Positions 37,801 through 44,735 are shown, counted from the stretch's first letter. The stretch is DNA of 47,059 bases from an uncultured Bacteroidales bacterium (GCA_946187695.1 CAMHSB010000014.1:1-47059); one strand, 5' to 3'. Made by a program: numbers and translations. Notes: generated by a model not told the origin, from the sequence alone.

Positions 37801-38209
37801 CTTGGTTGGTAACGATATCTACACCAAACTGGACGGAGACATCATCAAAGGCGATGATTACGCGGCTTTGAGTGCCGCCATCGAGGCGCATAACGCCGGC
37901 CGTACGATCGCCAATCCTTACGCCACCAATACCGTGCTGACGGATAAGTTTGTCGAGGATGGTTCGTTCTTGCGTATGACCTCGCTCACCTTCGGTTACT
38001 CCCTCCCCGAGCGCTGGATCAGCAAAGCGCATATGACGCAAGCGCGTATCTTCTTCTCCGCCTCCAACCTCTTTGTCGTCACCAAGTACTCCGGTCCGGA
38101 TCCCGAAGTGGACACCCGCTCGGGACTTAACCCGATGGCAATCGGCGTGGACTTCTCGGCTTTCCCCAGAAGCAGAGGTTTCAATTTCGGTATTAACTTA
38201 GCATTCTAA
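34844..38209 (+). CDS. SusC/RagA-family TonB-dependent outer-membrane transporter
   Basis: Imports oligosaccharides across the outer membrane together with its SusD partner. The 1121-residue protein has a signal peptide (MKKHLTLFLMLFVCMAMQAK), a carboxypeptidase-regulatory-like domain (GTVTDVNGESVIAASVMVQGTS), the TonB-box region with LDEVVVTGYGSVKKRDLV, a plug with PLYIVDGFPV and LKDAAATAIYGAKGANGVIMITTK, and a 22-strand barrel ending in NFGINLAF with terminal Phe. No STN domain, so signalling through an anti-sigma factor is not expected. Its stop overlaps the susD start by one base. Confidence 0.96.
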   Translation: MKKHLTLFLMLFVCMAMQAKLIKGTVTDVNGESVIAASVMVQGTSIGTITDLDGNYTLDVPDDAKTLLFSFLGMKTEEAQITGDVINIMLVEDKQVLDEVVVTGYGSVKKRDLVTAVSSVGADQIKDVPVTTAAEALQGKLAGVQVVATEGSPDAEMKILVRGGTSLTQSNEPLYIVDGFPVSSISDISPNDIQSIDVLKDAAATAIYGAKGANGVIMITTKETKLTEDEKKKNALKIHADYTGYMGWRTLANRYNVMNNEDYLRSQYEYVYLSNRGNADELAKFFNQYSLGGKAPANLQGLVDFWNEQGSVDWQDEIYGGNHLNSNHTFGFNMANKLFSLNLSYNRVDDNSIMYGSNFDRNNVALKLKVQPVKGLSIGINARYVNTNTLGSGTNSADELKNSKSDSRLRNVVAFVPLKGLTVDPLDADDEETGTTTWTLYDPFRSIDDNYKTKVEHKWSVNGYIAYKFLNHFTIRAEAGYEGRQINQNRYFGGTTSYSKTNEGKAQVGLDSITGLGYGNVQASKTYASRFKETNTFEYAQKFRGGRHDLSILIGEEQIINKGHTDYNYYFGFDPRTAAATVFGNLNSAKKTLTKDYINPNDNMLSFFARANYVLYGRYYLTATFRADASTKFAPGNQWGFFPSAAIAWRMIDEKWMAPAQDVMSNWKWRLSYGTVGNNNVDLGYLYLNYIYDNTHNYLQGMNDVLIDGKAGTSSQLIAPNDQLKWETTTTRNFGMDFGFFNERLSGSIDLYWNTTKDLLLKYRLYTGGYNYQYRNIGATDNKGVEFSIRGVILDKRTKELSYGLTLDFNIAHNVNKVLDLGGMDDYGVSAECFSTYYTQGYEFYLKPGSAIGDIYGYQTDGIYTTADFAQYNADAKKKEWQDANGNPIKTPLGNAYPGMTKLKGDSLVKVGNATPKINGGFNLSWFVGGEAWGKIDMTANFTYSVGNKIVNMSALDFSTLTSSTKNRNLLASCANHYTLFDNNGALVGNDIYTKLDGDIIKGDDYAALSAAIEAHNAGRTIANPYATNTVLTDKFVEDGSFLRMTSLTFGYSLPERWISKAHMTQARIFFSASNLFVVTKYSGPDPEVDTRSGLNPMAIGVDFSAFPRSRGFNFGINLAF

Positions 38210-40233
38210 TGAGTATGAAAAATAAATCTTACAGCCCGAAGGGCGGTCTTACAGTGTTAACGGTCTTACAGCGTAGCGGTCTTGCAGCGCTTTGCGCGGT
38301 CTTATTAGTCTCTTGTAAGGATTTCTTCGAGAACGCAGCACCATCGGCAGAGAGTTCGGACAAGGTGTTCAGCAATGTCGCTATGATCGAGCAGGCGATG
38401 TGCGGGGCGTACCAGGAACTGGCGCAGGACAAAGGATACATCAACCGCCTGGGCTGTGGTCATGCCGGTCTCAATACCGACTGCGAATGGTCCACTTGGT
38501 CCACCAAGAGCACTGCGTCCGCAGAGTTGGTTACCTATGCGCAGACCATCTCCAATTCGGATATCATGAACGTACGAGGGGCGGATTGCTGGAGTTATCT
38601 GAACACCGTTATCGAACGGTGTAACAACATCATCGAGGGTATTCAACAGTACGGCGACACCTCCGATGCTGCCTTTCGTTACTACTTGGGCGAGGCCTAT
38701 TTCTTGCGTTCCTTCGCCTACCTGGAGATGGTCAAGTACTGGGGCGATGTCCCGGCACGTTTTGAGTCGGTGACCAAAGTACACGCCAGTGTCAATGCCA
38801 AGAAAACCGACCGCAATAGCATCTACGACCACCTGCGAGTGGACTTGCGCGAAGCCGCTCGTCTCATGCCTTGGTCGAGCGATGCTGCAACTCCCGCCAA
38901 TAGCCGGAATAACGTCGGACGCGGTAATAAAGCAGCCGCTTTGGCGCTGCTCGCACGTGCCGACCTGATGTATGCCGGCAAGGCCGTTCGGCCCCTCACG
39001 CTCGATGACCCTACGGGCTATTGCGTGCGCTATAACTTCGAGGATGAGAGCCTGCGTACCGAGATCTACAAGGAAATCGTCTGGGCTTGCGATCAGATCA
39101 TCCAACACGAAGATAAGTTAGCCCCCTCTTTCGAGACACCCTTCCGTCAAATCTGCGAGGATAAGACGGACTATGACCAGATGGAACACCTCTGGGTGCT
39201 GCCGTTCGCTGATGGGGCCCGCGGACAGATCATGGGCTATAACGCACCCAAACTCGGCTCGTCCGATAAGATAGGCGGATTGCTGCGCGGTTTCGGTGTC
39301 GGTGGCAAGACAAACGGACACAGCTGCATGGCGCCCTATCTCTTCTTCCAGTACGACAACGGCGATACCCGCCGCGATGTGACCTGCACGCAGGGAACAT
39401 GGGATATCTATAGCGGTACTGACCGCGAAAGACTCTTTCCCGGAAGTGGCGAGGACGATGTAATTGTCTATCAGAAAGCACAGGGTATCCATAATTTCTA
39501 TCTCTCCAAGTTCCGCTTTGAGTGGATGCGACCGGGGCGGGAAAGCACCGGTGACGACGGTATCGACTTCCCCGTCCTCCGCTATGCCGACGTGCTGCTG
39601 ATGTATGCCGAAGCCGCACTCTACACCTCCGCAGCCGACAAAGTCAACGGACTCGCCTATCTCAACAAGGTCCGTACGCGTGCCGGTATAGCAACCCTCG
39701 GCTCCTATGACCTGCAGACCATCCAGACCGAACGCGCCAAAGAGTTCTGCGGCGAGTATATCCGCAAATGGGACCTCATGCGATGGGGTATTCTCAAGCA
39801 ACAGGTACTCCGTGCTGCCGATTTTGCGCACCATGTCGAGTTCGTGATCACCGGCGAAGAAGGTAACTATAAGGTCGATCACCTCACAACCGACTTCAAC
39901 GAATCCGAAGTAACCCTCTACAACTCCTATTGCTATAAGTACACCCTGAATACCGAACTCAACGTGTGGAAATTGGACGGTATCTACGGCCTGAACAAAG
40001 GCGAAACAGGTCGTCCTGCTGAATACGACAAGAGCGCAGGATGGAACGAGAAGAGCGATCTCTACGGTAAACTCGATAAGAAAACCGGTACCCTGACCAA
40101 GGTATATGTGGATGAACTCAACTACCCGGTTTACAGCAAAGCCGAACAACTCGAATCACGCCAGTACTGGCCTATCTTCCCCCATTACATCTCCGCCTCC
40201 AACGGCAACCTCTGGAATAACTACGGATACTAA
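38209..40233 (+). CDS. SusD/RagB-family surface glycan-binding lipoprotein
   Basis: Surface lid that binds glycan and closes the SusC barrel. The 674-residue protein has a lipobox VLLVSC with lipidated C36, then RagB/SusD sequence rich in TPR-like helices (EAYFLRSFAYLEMVKYWGDVP, ADVLLMYAEAAL, FCGEYIRKWDLMRWGILK). The N-terminal 35 residues are unusual: the signal peptide (SPKGGLTVLTVLQRSGLAA...) is encoded by imperfect DNA repeats of GGTCTTACAG. Last gene before the operon terminator. Confidence 0.95.
   Translation: MSMKNKSYSPKGGLTVLTVLQRSGLAALCAVLLVSCKDFFENAAPSAESSDKVFSNVAMIEQAMCGAYQELAQDKGYINRLGCGHAGLNTDCEWSTWSTKSTASAELVTYAQTISNSDIMNVRGADCWSYLNTVIERCNNIIEGIQQYGDTSDAAFRYYLGEAYFLRSFAYLEMVKYWGDVPARFESVTKVHASVNAKKTDRNSIYDHLRVDLREAARLMPWSSDAATPANSRNNVGRGNKAAALALLARADLMYAGKAVRPLTLDDPTGYCVRYNFEDESLRTEIYKEIVWACDQIIQHEDKLAPSFETPFRQICEDKTDYDQMEHLWVLPFADGARGQIMGYNAPKLGSSDKIGGLLRGFGVGGKTNGHSCMAPYLFFQYDNGDTRRDVTCTQGTWDIYSGTDRERLFPGSGEDDVIVYQKAQGIHNFYLSKFRFEWMRPGRESTGDDGIDFPVLRYADVLLMYAEAALYTSAADKVNGLAYLNKVRTRAGIATLGSYDLQTIQTERAKEFCGEYIRKWDLMRWGILKQQVLRAADFAHHVEFVITGEEGNYKVDHLTTDFNESEVTLYNSYCYKYTLNTELNVWKLDGIYGLNKGETGRPAEYDKSAGWNEKSDLYGKLDKKTGTLTKVYVDELNYPVYSKAEQLESRQYWPIFPHYISASNGNLWNNYGY
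38227..38308 (+). repeat. GGTCTTACAG repeats in the susD signal peptide
   Basis: TCTT(A/G)CAG or TCTTATTAG occurs at 38227, 38247, 38264, 38280 and 38300 (spacings 20, 17, 16, 20). The variable spacers are short inverted repeats: GCCC-gaa-GGGC, GTTAAC, GC-gta-GC, GCGC-ttt-GCGC. The array encodes the hydrophobic segment before the lipobox. Confidence 0.65.
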
Positions 40234-40276
40234 ATACCGTACCTTACAACAATCATAATACTACTTTTGTCGAAAG

Positions 40277-40307
40277 GCGATCCACTTCGGTGGGTCGCTT
40301 TTTTTTT
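40277..40307 (+). terminator. Terminator of the SusCD operon
   Basis: Stem GCGATCCAC/GTGGGTCGC (9 bp, one G-T pair) with a TTCG tetraloop, followed by nine T. A canonical intrinsic terminator 44 bp after the susD stop. Confidence 0.92.
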
Positions 40308-40333
40308 GTCTAATTTTTAAAATTTTCACAACA

Positions 40334-40507
40334 ATGAACACCAAATCTTCTTACTGCGCCAAACGAAATGTGCGCATCCAAAATCGTTTTGACGAACTTA
40401 TCAAAGACAACGATCTTTCCATGTTTGACATTTATTTTATCCTCAGCGAAGAGTTCGACCTATCCACCGATCGTATCTCCGAAATCATCCATAAACGAAG
40501 AATTTAA
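40334..40507 (+). CDS. 57-residue HTH-like small protein
   Basis: Basic N-terminus (MNTKSSYCAKRNVRIQNRF) followed by DELIKDNDLSMFDIYFILSE and EFDLSTDRISEIIHKRRI. The second half has the spacing of a helix-turn-helix, and comparable short proteins occur in Bacteroidetes mobile elements. A -7-like TACTTTTG lies upstream at 40262 but before the terminator, so its transcription is unclear. First gene of the accessory region. It is probably real because of the coherent amino-acid pattern and A-rich upstream sequence; function unknown. Confidence 0.6.
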   Translation: MNTKSSYCAKRNVRIQNRFDELIKDNDLSMFDIYFILSEEFDLSTDRISEIIHKRRI

Positions 40508-40579
40508 GCCCTCGCGCACGATAAAAAAAACTGCCATTCTTCCGCGGTAATTTACCGTTTTTATCCGCAAAGATTGCCG

Positions 40580-40587
40580 TACATTTG
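40580..40587 (+). promoter_or_regulatory. -7 box upstream of the HNH gene
   Basis: TACATTTG matches TAnnTTTG. The expected transcript start is near 40595. The leader contains a perfect hairpin CCGGAG-agg-CTCCGG (40602-40616). The -33 element is weak (TTTT). Confidence 0.55.
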
Positions 40588-40661
40588 TGCCGCCTTTCGG
40601 ACCGGAGAGGCTCCGGACCCGCTTATTCCGAAGCATCCGTAACCCCGAATGGCGGTGCATT

Positions 40662-41225
40662 ATGACTTTATTAAACATCATCCAATTCCATCCGCTCAGG
40701 GATACACTCCCTGACGGAACAGAAGTGCGACTCGTCCTTCCTGTCGAGCGAACCAACAACAAACCGCTCTACATCACCTCCGACGGACGGCCCTTCTCTC
40801 ATGTGCGTGTCAAAGACAAAACAACCGGTGACTACCGTTTTGAGTACCACCCCATCAAACCCATCTTCGACACCTCCAAAACCAACAAGTACAACGGCAA
40901 TCGCAAACAGAAGTACCTCAAGATGTCTAACCGTTACGGTTATATCCTCATCCACCATGCCGTGGCACTCGCCTTCATCGGCCCCCGACCCGTTGAACGG
41001 CTTCCGCCATCACCCAAGTTCCCCGCCGGACGACTCCATCCCTACGATTGTCATCACCTCAACGGCATCACCACCGACAATCGTCCGGAAAACCTCATCT
41101 GGCTCTCCGAAGCCGACCATCATCGCTTCGATGCCGCCCTCGCCAAAGGCCTCATCCTCTCCCGCGACTCCCGCTCCACCGACGACCTCATGCTCGCCGA
41201 CATGTCCCACCACATGGAGTGTTAG
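40662..41225 (+). CDS. HNH endonuclease-like protein
   Basis: The 187-residue product has a C-terminal HNH module: RYGYILIHHAVALAFIG, then DCHHLNGITTDNRPENLIWL and SEADHHRFD, with the His-His, Asn and His of the HNH_3-type beta-beta-alpha-metal fold. The N-terminal part (YITSDGRPFSHVRVKDKTTG) resembles the NUMOD-like or recognition part of homing endonucleases. Start 40662 was chosen because the longer frame begins inside the -7 box. Freestanding HNH proteins of this type occur in phages and mobile introns. It directly precedes the first copy of the structured element. Confidence 0.8.
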   Translation: MTLLNIIQFHPLRDTLPDGTEVRLVLPVERTNNKPLYITSDGRPFSHVRVKDKTTGDYRFEYHPIKPIFDTSKTNKYNGNRKQKYLKMSNRYGYILIHHAVALAFIGPRPVERLPPSPKFPAGRLHPYDCHHLNGITTDNRPENLIWLSEADHHRFDAALAKGLILSRDSRSTDDLMLADMSHHMEC

Positions 41226-41234
41226 CGCTTAATT

Positions 41235-41402
41235 GGGCCCCCTAAAATCTGCTGATTTTTGGGGAGAGCGGTGGAGAAGCCAATTGACTTTTGGCTTCGA
41301 AAAGGGAAGGCGGTCGGGGAGACCAAGCCGACCGAGAAGGAGGTCGCCCGTTTATTTAGCGGAGTGGTATAAACCTTTTGCGATCTTGTTGCCGAACGCG
41401 AA
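41235..41402 (+). ncRNA. Structured intergenic element, copy A
   Basis: Copy A of a three-copy family. Parts in order: GGGGAGAGCGG (41261-41271); two extra hairpins (GAAGCCAA/TTGGCTTC and CGGTCGG/CCGACCG); an outer stem GGTCGC/GCGATC (41342-41347, 41380-41385); an inner stem GTTTAT/ATAAAC (41350-41355, 41369-41374) with 13-nt loop TTAGCGGAGTGGT; and TTGCCGAACGCGA (41389-41401). Whether it works as RNA or folded DNA is unknown. Confidence 0.6.
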
Positions 41403-41526
41403 GCTTGTGTCTTTTTTATTAACCCCTCCCACTTGGGCTTGTGTCTTTTTCATAAGACCTTCCCCTCTTTGGCTTGTGTCTTTTTTACATAGCTTGGTCC
41501 TTTTTTAAAACAAAAAAAGACACAAC
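41403..41526 (+). repeat. CTTGTGTCTTTTTT array 1
   Basis: Three direct copies of GCTTGTGTCTTTTT start at 41403, 41437 and 41472 (34 and 35 bp apart), a decayed copy (GCTTGGTCCTTTTTT) near 41492, then an inverted copy AAAAAAAGACACAAC at 41512-41526. Upstream of the 135-residue unknown gene. The inverted copy can pair with any direct copy. Confidence 0.75.
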
Positions 41527-41592
41527 CCTAAAAAAAATTCTTCGTTAATTACGTCCAAATAGTATATGGACACCCTAAAAACAAAAACAATT

Positions 41593-42000
41593 ATGGAAAC
41601 AACTGTATTCAAAACCGAAAATTTAACCCTCCTGCACGAACTCCGTGCACAAGAAAAAGCCCTCAAGGCTCGTATCGAATCCGTCTCCGACGCCGCCACC
41701 GCCGAAGCCGTCGCCATCCTTGCCGCCGAAGGCAAAGACCGCGGCGAGTTCACCATCCCCGGAGTAGGCACTTTCCAACTCCAGCGCACCGATGTCATTG
41801 ACATGACCAACTACAACCGCTATAAAGGCGAGGATGCCATCCGCTGGCGGCAGAAGAACGACCAGAAAGAGCAAAGTCGTAAGTATCAAGCCGCCCTGAC
41901 GCGCGAGATGAAAGGTATCACCGACGCCTTCGTCGCCACACACCCCGATTGGTCTCCCGACGAAATCAAGCTCACCGTCAAAGTCATCGGCCTCGACTAG
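41593..42000 (+). CDS. Unknown protein, 135 residues
   Basis: No family recognised. The N-terminal half is a likely coiled coil (LTLLHELRAQEKALKARIES), followed by a short beta-like segment (FTIPGVGTFQLQRTDVIDM) and a charged helical region (RWRQKNDQKEQSRKYQAALTREMKGI). No signal peptide or TM. ATG 41593 was preferred over one 27 bp upstream because of the A-rich sequence before it. It is bracketed by two CTTGTGTC arrays; its TAG stop overlaps the first repeat of array 2. The pattern resembles small helper proteins in Bacteroidales phage or mobile regions. Confidence 0.65.
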   Translation: METTVFKTENLTLLHELRAQEKALKARIESVSDAATAEAVAILAAEGKDRGEFTIPGVGTFQLQRTDVIDMTNYNRYKGEDAIRWRQKNDQKEQSRKYQAALTREMKGITDAFVATHPDWSPDEIKLTVKVIGLD

Positions 42001-42120
42001 CTTGTGTCTTTTTTATACAGTCCTGGTTTTGGCTTGTGTCTTTTTTATCCAACCCCCTGGTTATAGCTTGTGTCTTTTTCCTTTAGACTAGGTTCCTTGT
42101 TGGGACAAAAAAGACACAAC
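42000..42120 (+). repeat. CTTGTGTCTTTTTT array 2
   Basis: Three direct copies starting at 42000, 42032 and 42066 (32 and 34 bp apart), then an inverted copy AAAAAAGACACAAC at 42107-42120. Same layout as array 1, upstream of the next unknown gene. The sequences between repeats are not conserved. Confidence 0.75.
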
Positions 42121-42213
42121 CACAAAGAGAAAAGAACCAAAAGAGAAAATCATGCGGGTGGGGTATAATATCCCCTAAATAATTTATTATATAAATTTAA
42201 AATCCCCCTTTTT

Positions 42214-42594
42214 ATGGAAACCATAGACGACCTCTTAGAGAAGCGGCAGAATAAATCGCTCGTTGCATTTATGAAACTGATCGACCCCGAGCGCAAGTTC
42301 CGCATCGATCTCAAACTCGGTGACAAATGGGACGCGCTCTCCCTCACCGACCAGCGACGTCTCTACCTCTATCTGCTTTACCGCAAATGGCGTGGCATAC
42401 CCGTCTACGGTACGCCTTACGATATCATCACCGGTTGCCACCCTGCGCCTTTCAATTGGGATGGACGACTCTTGATCGACAAACTCCTCAAAGAGGGCAA
42501 AATCGTCTCTGCTAAGTACAAAGGTTCCTTCGGTCTCTACACCCGCGACGAAGCCCGCGTCTGGCAAATGGAGGATGTCCAATCCCGCAAGTAA
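42214..42594 (+). CDS. Unknown protein, 126 residues
   Basis: No family recognised. Charged helical N-terminus (METIDDLLEKRQNKSLVAFM), central aromatic segment (RRLYLYLLYRKWRGIPVYG), and a C-terminal part (DGRLLIDKLLKEGKIVSAKY, then GSFGLYTRDEARVW) with winged-helix-like spacing. No signal peptide or TM. A 93-bp A/T-rich leader separates it from array 2. Codon use resembles the neighbours. DNA binding is only a guess. Confidence 0.6.
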   Translation: METIDDLLEKRQNKSLVAFMKLIDPERKFRIDLKLGDKWDALSLTDQRRLYLYLLYRKWRGIPVYGTPYDIITGCHPAPFNWDGRLLIDKLLKEGKIVSAKYKGSFGLYTRDEARVWQMEDVQSRK

Positions 42595-42658
42595 ATCACT
42601 TCGTCCATTGTCCCGGCATTGTATGCCGGAATTGTATAACACGCAAAACAACATCCTT

Positions 42659-43096
42659 ATGGCTAAAATTAAATTCAACCCCAATCAACCGATACAATCC
42701 CTTTCCGGTTCCGTCGGATCTATATCGTTCCGCACCATCAACGGTCACACGCACATGTACCGCCGTCCCGATCCTGTCCTCCCCAAGAACCCCACGCGCA
42801 AGCAACGCGCGCAGTTCAAGCAACGAACCCTCATCGACAACTGTCTTGCTATCCTTCAAGCGCAGTACGAGGACATCCAAGAAGCTATTGCGATGCGCCC
42901 TAAAATCAAAGAACGGCTGCGATACCTGTACAAAACATTCGCACCGACGATCAAAGCACCAACCAAACTGCAAAAGGCGATCATGACGGAATACTATGCG
43001 CGTTTTTCTGCGACTTCACCGGTCCTTTCTCGGCAAAACCCCGATACAAACCCGGTCCATTCTCGTCGTAAACCTTCTAATACGAAACTATCATGA
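42659..43096 (+). CDS. Unknown basic protein, 145 residues
   Basis: Starts MAKIKFNPNQPIQSLSGSVG then SISFRTINGHTHMYRRPDP. This lysine/asparagine start followed by an SGSVGxxxFR motif and a basic KNPTRKQRAQFKQRT stretch recurs, as far as I recall, in Bacteroidetes phage and mobile-element proteins, but I cannot assign a function. The C-terminus is basic and probably disordered. ATG 42659 was chosen because the family-like start lies there; an upstream in-frame start overlaps the previous gene. Its stop overlaps the next start (ATGA). Confidence 0.65.
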   Translation: MAKIKFNPNQPIQSLSGSVGSISFRTINGHTHMYRRPDPVLPKNPTRKQRAQFKQRTLIDNCLAILQAQYEDIQEAIAMRPKIKERLRYLYKTFAPTIKAPTKLQKAIMTEYYARFSATSPVLSRQNPDTNPVHSRRKPSNTKLS

Positions 43097-43248
43097 CAAC
43101 GCAAGAAATTCACGACCGGCTCAACCATCGTGCCGGCAAAACCATTCCCATCAAGCACCTGATGACCCTCATGGAGCGCTTCCAAGAAATCACCGGACAA
43201 CCGGTCTCTGACACCAACATAGAAGCCTTCCTCCGATATGCATGGTAA
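43093..43248 (+). CDS. Unknown protein, 51 residues
   Basis: MTTQEIHDRLNHRAGKTIPI followed by KHLMTLMERFQEITGQPVSD and TNIEAFLRYAW. Four-base ATGA overlap with the preceding gene supports coupled translation. Short, soluble, helical; no family recognised. Ends just before copy B of the structured element. Confidence 0.6.
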   Translation: MTTQEIHDRLNHRAGKTIPIKHLMTLMERFQEITGQPVSDTNIEAFLRYAW

Positions 43249-43255
43249 TCATGCC

Positions 43256-43398
43256 TGGGGCCCCAAACGGGCGCTAACGCAGCGCGTCCGGTGGGGAGAG
43301 CGGAGGCACCATACCTTCAGATCGTGCCCTTGGGCAAAGAAGTCGCCTTTACCAATTAGCGGAGTGGTTTGGTCTTTGCGACCTTATTGCCGACGCGA
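43256..43398 (+). ncRNA. Structured intergenic element, copy B
   Basis: Copy B: CGGGCGC/GCGCGTCCG hairpin, GGGGAGAGCGG (43293-43303), TGCCC-tt-GGGCA hairpin, outer stem GTCGC/GCGAC (43342-43346, 43378-43382), inner stem ACCAA/TTGGT (43351-43355, 43369-43373) with loop TTAGCGGAGTGGT, and TTGCCGACGCGA (43387-43398). The stem sequence differs from copies A and C but still pairs, while the loop is the same as in A. Confidence 0.6.
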
Positions 43399-43420
43399 TG
43401 GAAAACTTTTTGGCAAAAAA

Positions 43421-43453
43421 TTTGCAAAACCGCCAAAATTGTGGGCATATTTG
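43421..43453 (+). promoter_or_regulatory. Possible promoter of the holin-like gene
   Basis: TTTG (43421-43424), 21 bp, CATATTTG (43446-43453), one mismatch from TAnnTTTG. The start codon is 28 bp further on. Plausible but not exact. Confidence 0.4.
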
Positions 43454-43480
43454 CACCAGATTTCAAAAAATCACACAACT

Positions 43481-43672
43481 ATGCAATCAGATCACCTGCA
43501 ACTAATCACCGCCACAGTTCTCTCCATTGGCGGACTCATATTACTCTTCTGCGGCATCTTCATCGACCCGCAAGGACAGATCCACGAGACCTTACTCGTT
43601 GCCTTCGGCGAGACTGCGACCTTTGCAGGTGCTCTGTTTGGCATTGATTACGTTTACAAAAAACGCCCGTGA
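43481..43672 (+). CDS. Small holin-like membrane protein, 63 residues
   Basis: Two hydrophobic segments (LITATVLSIGGLILLFCGIF and LVAFGETATFAGALFGIDYV) joined by the polar turn IDPQGQIHET, ending in YKKRP. Small membrane proteins with a P-x-G-x-IH turn and an AFGE..TFAGAL.G.DY second helix are frequent near lysis genes of Bacteroides prophages. Here it precedes a DUF5675-like gene and a lipoprotein, the layout of a lysis cassette. Holin function is inferred. The start follows the promoter-like sequence; a longer upstream frame crosses copy B and was rejected. Confidence 0.6.
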   Translation: MQSDHLQLITATVLSIGGLILLFCGIFIDPQGQIHETLLVAFGETATFAGALFGIDYVYKKRP

Positions 43673-43675
43673 CTT

Positions 43676-44080
43676 ATGTACTACAAACTGATCCGTGCAA
43701 TGCCAGAGGGAAACGCTGTCCCCGGCAAACTCTACCGCACCTCGCACTACATCAACAAGCGTACCGGCCTCCTCGTCGAGCGTCTCCACTACATCTGCGA
43801 CACCCTCGAAAACGCCGACTACCTCATCCCTGCTTTGATCTACAAGGTGCAAGTCACGCAATCGCCCAAATTCAAACGCCCCCTGCCCATATTGGTGCAA
43901 GTCCCCGGACGTACAGGCATTCGCTTCCACCGCGGCTCTCGCCCTGAGCACAGCAAAGGCTGTATCCTTATCTCGGCCTACATGGAGCAATCTCTCACCG
44001 CTCGTTGGCTCGCAGAGCAATCCGCTCATGAGGAGACCCGCCTGGAGATATGTAACAACATTAATTATTACCGTCAATGA
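43676..44080 (+). CDS. DUF5675-like protein, 134 residues
   Basis: The central part matches the DUF5675 pattern: SPKFKRPLPILVQVPGRTG followed by IRFHRGSRPEHSKGCILIS. The H-x-G...GC arrangement resembles L,D-transpeptidase-like catalytic motifs, so a peptidoglycan-related activity is possible but unproven for this family. Usually found in Bacteroidetes prophage or mobile regions. It lies 3 bp after the holin-like gene and its stop overlaps the lipoprotein start by 4 bp. Confidence 0.7.
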   Translation: MYYKLIRAMPEGNAVPGKLYRTSHYINKRTGLLVERLHYICDTLENADYLIPALIYKVQVTQSPKFKRPLPILVQVPGRTGIRFHRGSRPEHSKGCILISAYMEQSLTARWLAEQSAHEETRLEICNNINYYRQ

Positions 44081-44259
44081 AAAAGTTTTTAATTATCGCA
44101 CTCTCCCTGTGCGCAATCACCGTCGGTGTCTGTAGTTGCAAGGCTTGGAGAACCATCTCCACTACCGCAACTTATGTTCAGTCCAACGACTCGACGAAAA
44201 GCACCGCGACCATCACCACCAAAACGGTCGAGGAGTACCAAGGTGTTAAGAAAAAATAG
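44077..44259 (+). CDS. Small lipoprotein, 60 residues
   Basis: Signal peptide MKKFLIIALSLCAITVGVCS with lipobox VCSC (lipid on C21), mature part KAWRTISTTATYVQSNDSTK and STATITTKTVEEYQGVKKK. Threonine/serine-rich small lipoproteins occupy the last position of lysis cassettes in some Bacteroides prophages. Role inferred from position only. Confidence 0.65.
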   Translation: MKKFLIIALSLCAITVGVCSCKAWRTISTTATYVQSNDSTKSTATITTKTVEEYQGVKKK

Positions 44260-44345
44260 GTAAACGACACGCCTATTAAAAGAAAGCGTCTATGCACGGC
44301 GAATGTATGCGCCGTATTATCTAACCATCAAAAACACAACGCGAA
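44260..44345 (+). other. Spacer with perfect hairpin
   Basis: Holds ACGGCG-(8 nt)-CGCCGT (44296-44315) without a T-run. May be a leader structure for the following gene or a weak terminator. Confidence 0.35.
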
Positions 44346-44735
44346 ATGGCAAAGGCCTCTTATGCACCAATGTTCGAAACGGTTAGCGGTGCATTGAACA
44401 GAATTAACAAAAAGAGTCCTCATGCACAGGACCAAAAGATGGTGCTCACGACTCACCGTAAAGCACCGACCACCTCGCCTGATTGCTCTCGTGTCTACCT
44501 CCGTGATCTCAATTCCATCACGCGCTCCACGCCCGTGACTGCTCGCGAGACCACGATCCGGACCAAGTTCGCCGCCGTCTCCACGGCCGTCAACACCCGT
44601 CTGCACGACACCACCAAGCAAGCAGCCGACCTCGCAGCCTTCAATGCTCAGAAGGACACCCCTGGTGGCAAAACTACCATGCGTTCCTACATCTGGAGCC
44701 TCGAATCCGCTGCTTACGATCAAGCCAACGGCTGA
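44346..44735 (+). CDS. Unknown protein, paralogue 1 (129 residues)
   Basis: Soluble, basic, helical protein. Shared landmarks with the gene 160 bp downstream: MAK-x-(6-8)-VSGAL, TKM/QKMVL-TTHR, SDC or PDC-x-R-x-YLR, a basic middle, AAVSTAV/TAVAAAV, NAQKDTPGGKTTMRSYIW against EAQKNTAGGKKTMKSYLW, and a YDQA end. No catalytic motif seen. Function unknown. The pair is separated by copy C of the structured element, pointing to duplication or cassette-like arrangement. Confidence 0.65.
   Translation: MAKASYAPMFETVSGALNRINKKSPHAQDQKMVLTTHRKAPTTSPDCSRVYLRDLNSITRSTPVTARETTIRTKFAAVSTAVNTRLHDTTKQAADLAAFNAQKDTPGGKTTMRSYIWSLESAAYDQANG

Noticed and set aside
40262..40269. TACTTTTG as promoter for the 57-residue gene
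   Set aside because: It lies before the strong SusCD terminator and has no -33 box, so most transcripts from it would end at once.
41403..42120. CRISPR array
   Set aside because: Repeats are only about 15 bp, few, with T-runs and inverted copies; no cas gene nearby.
43398..43505. 35-codon frame starting at the end of copy B
   Set aside because: Low-complexity product overlapping the holin-like gene; better explained as leader sequence containing a promoter.
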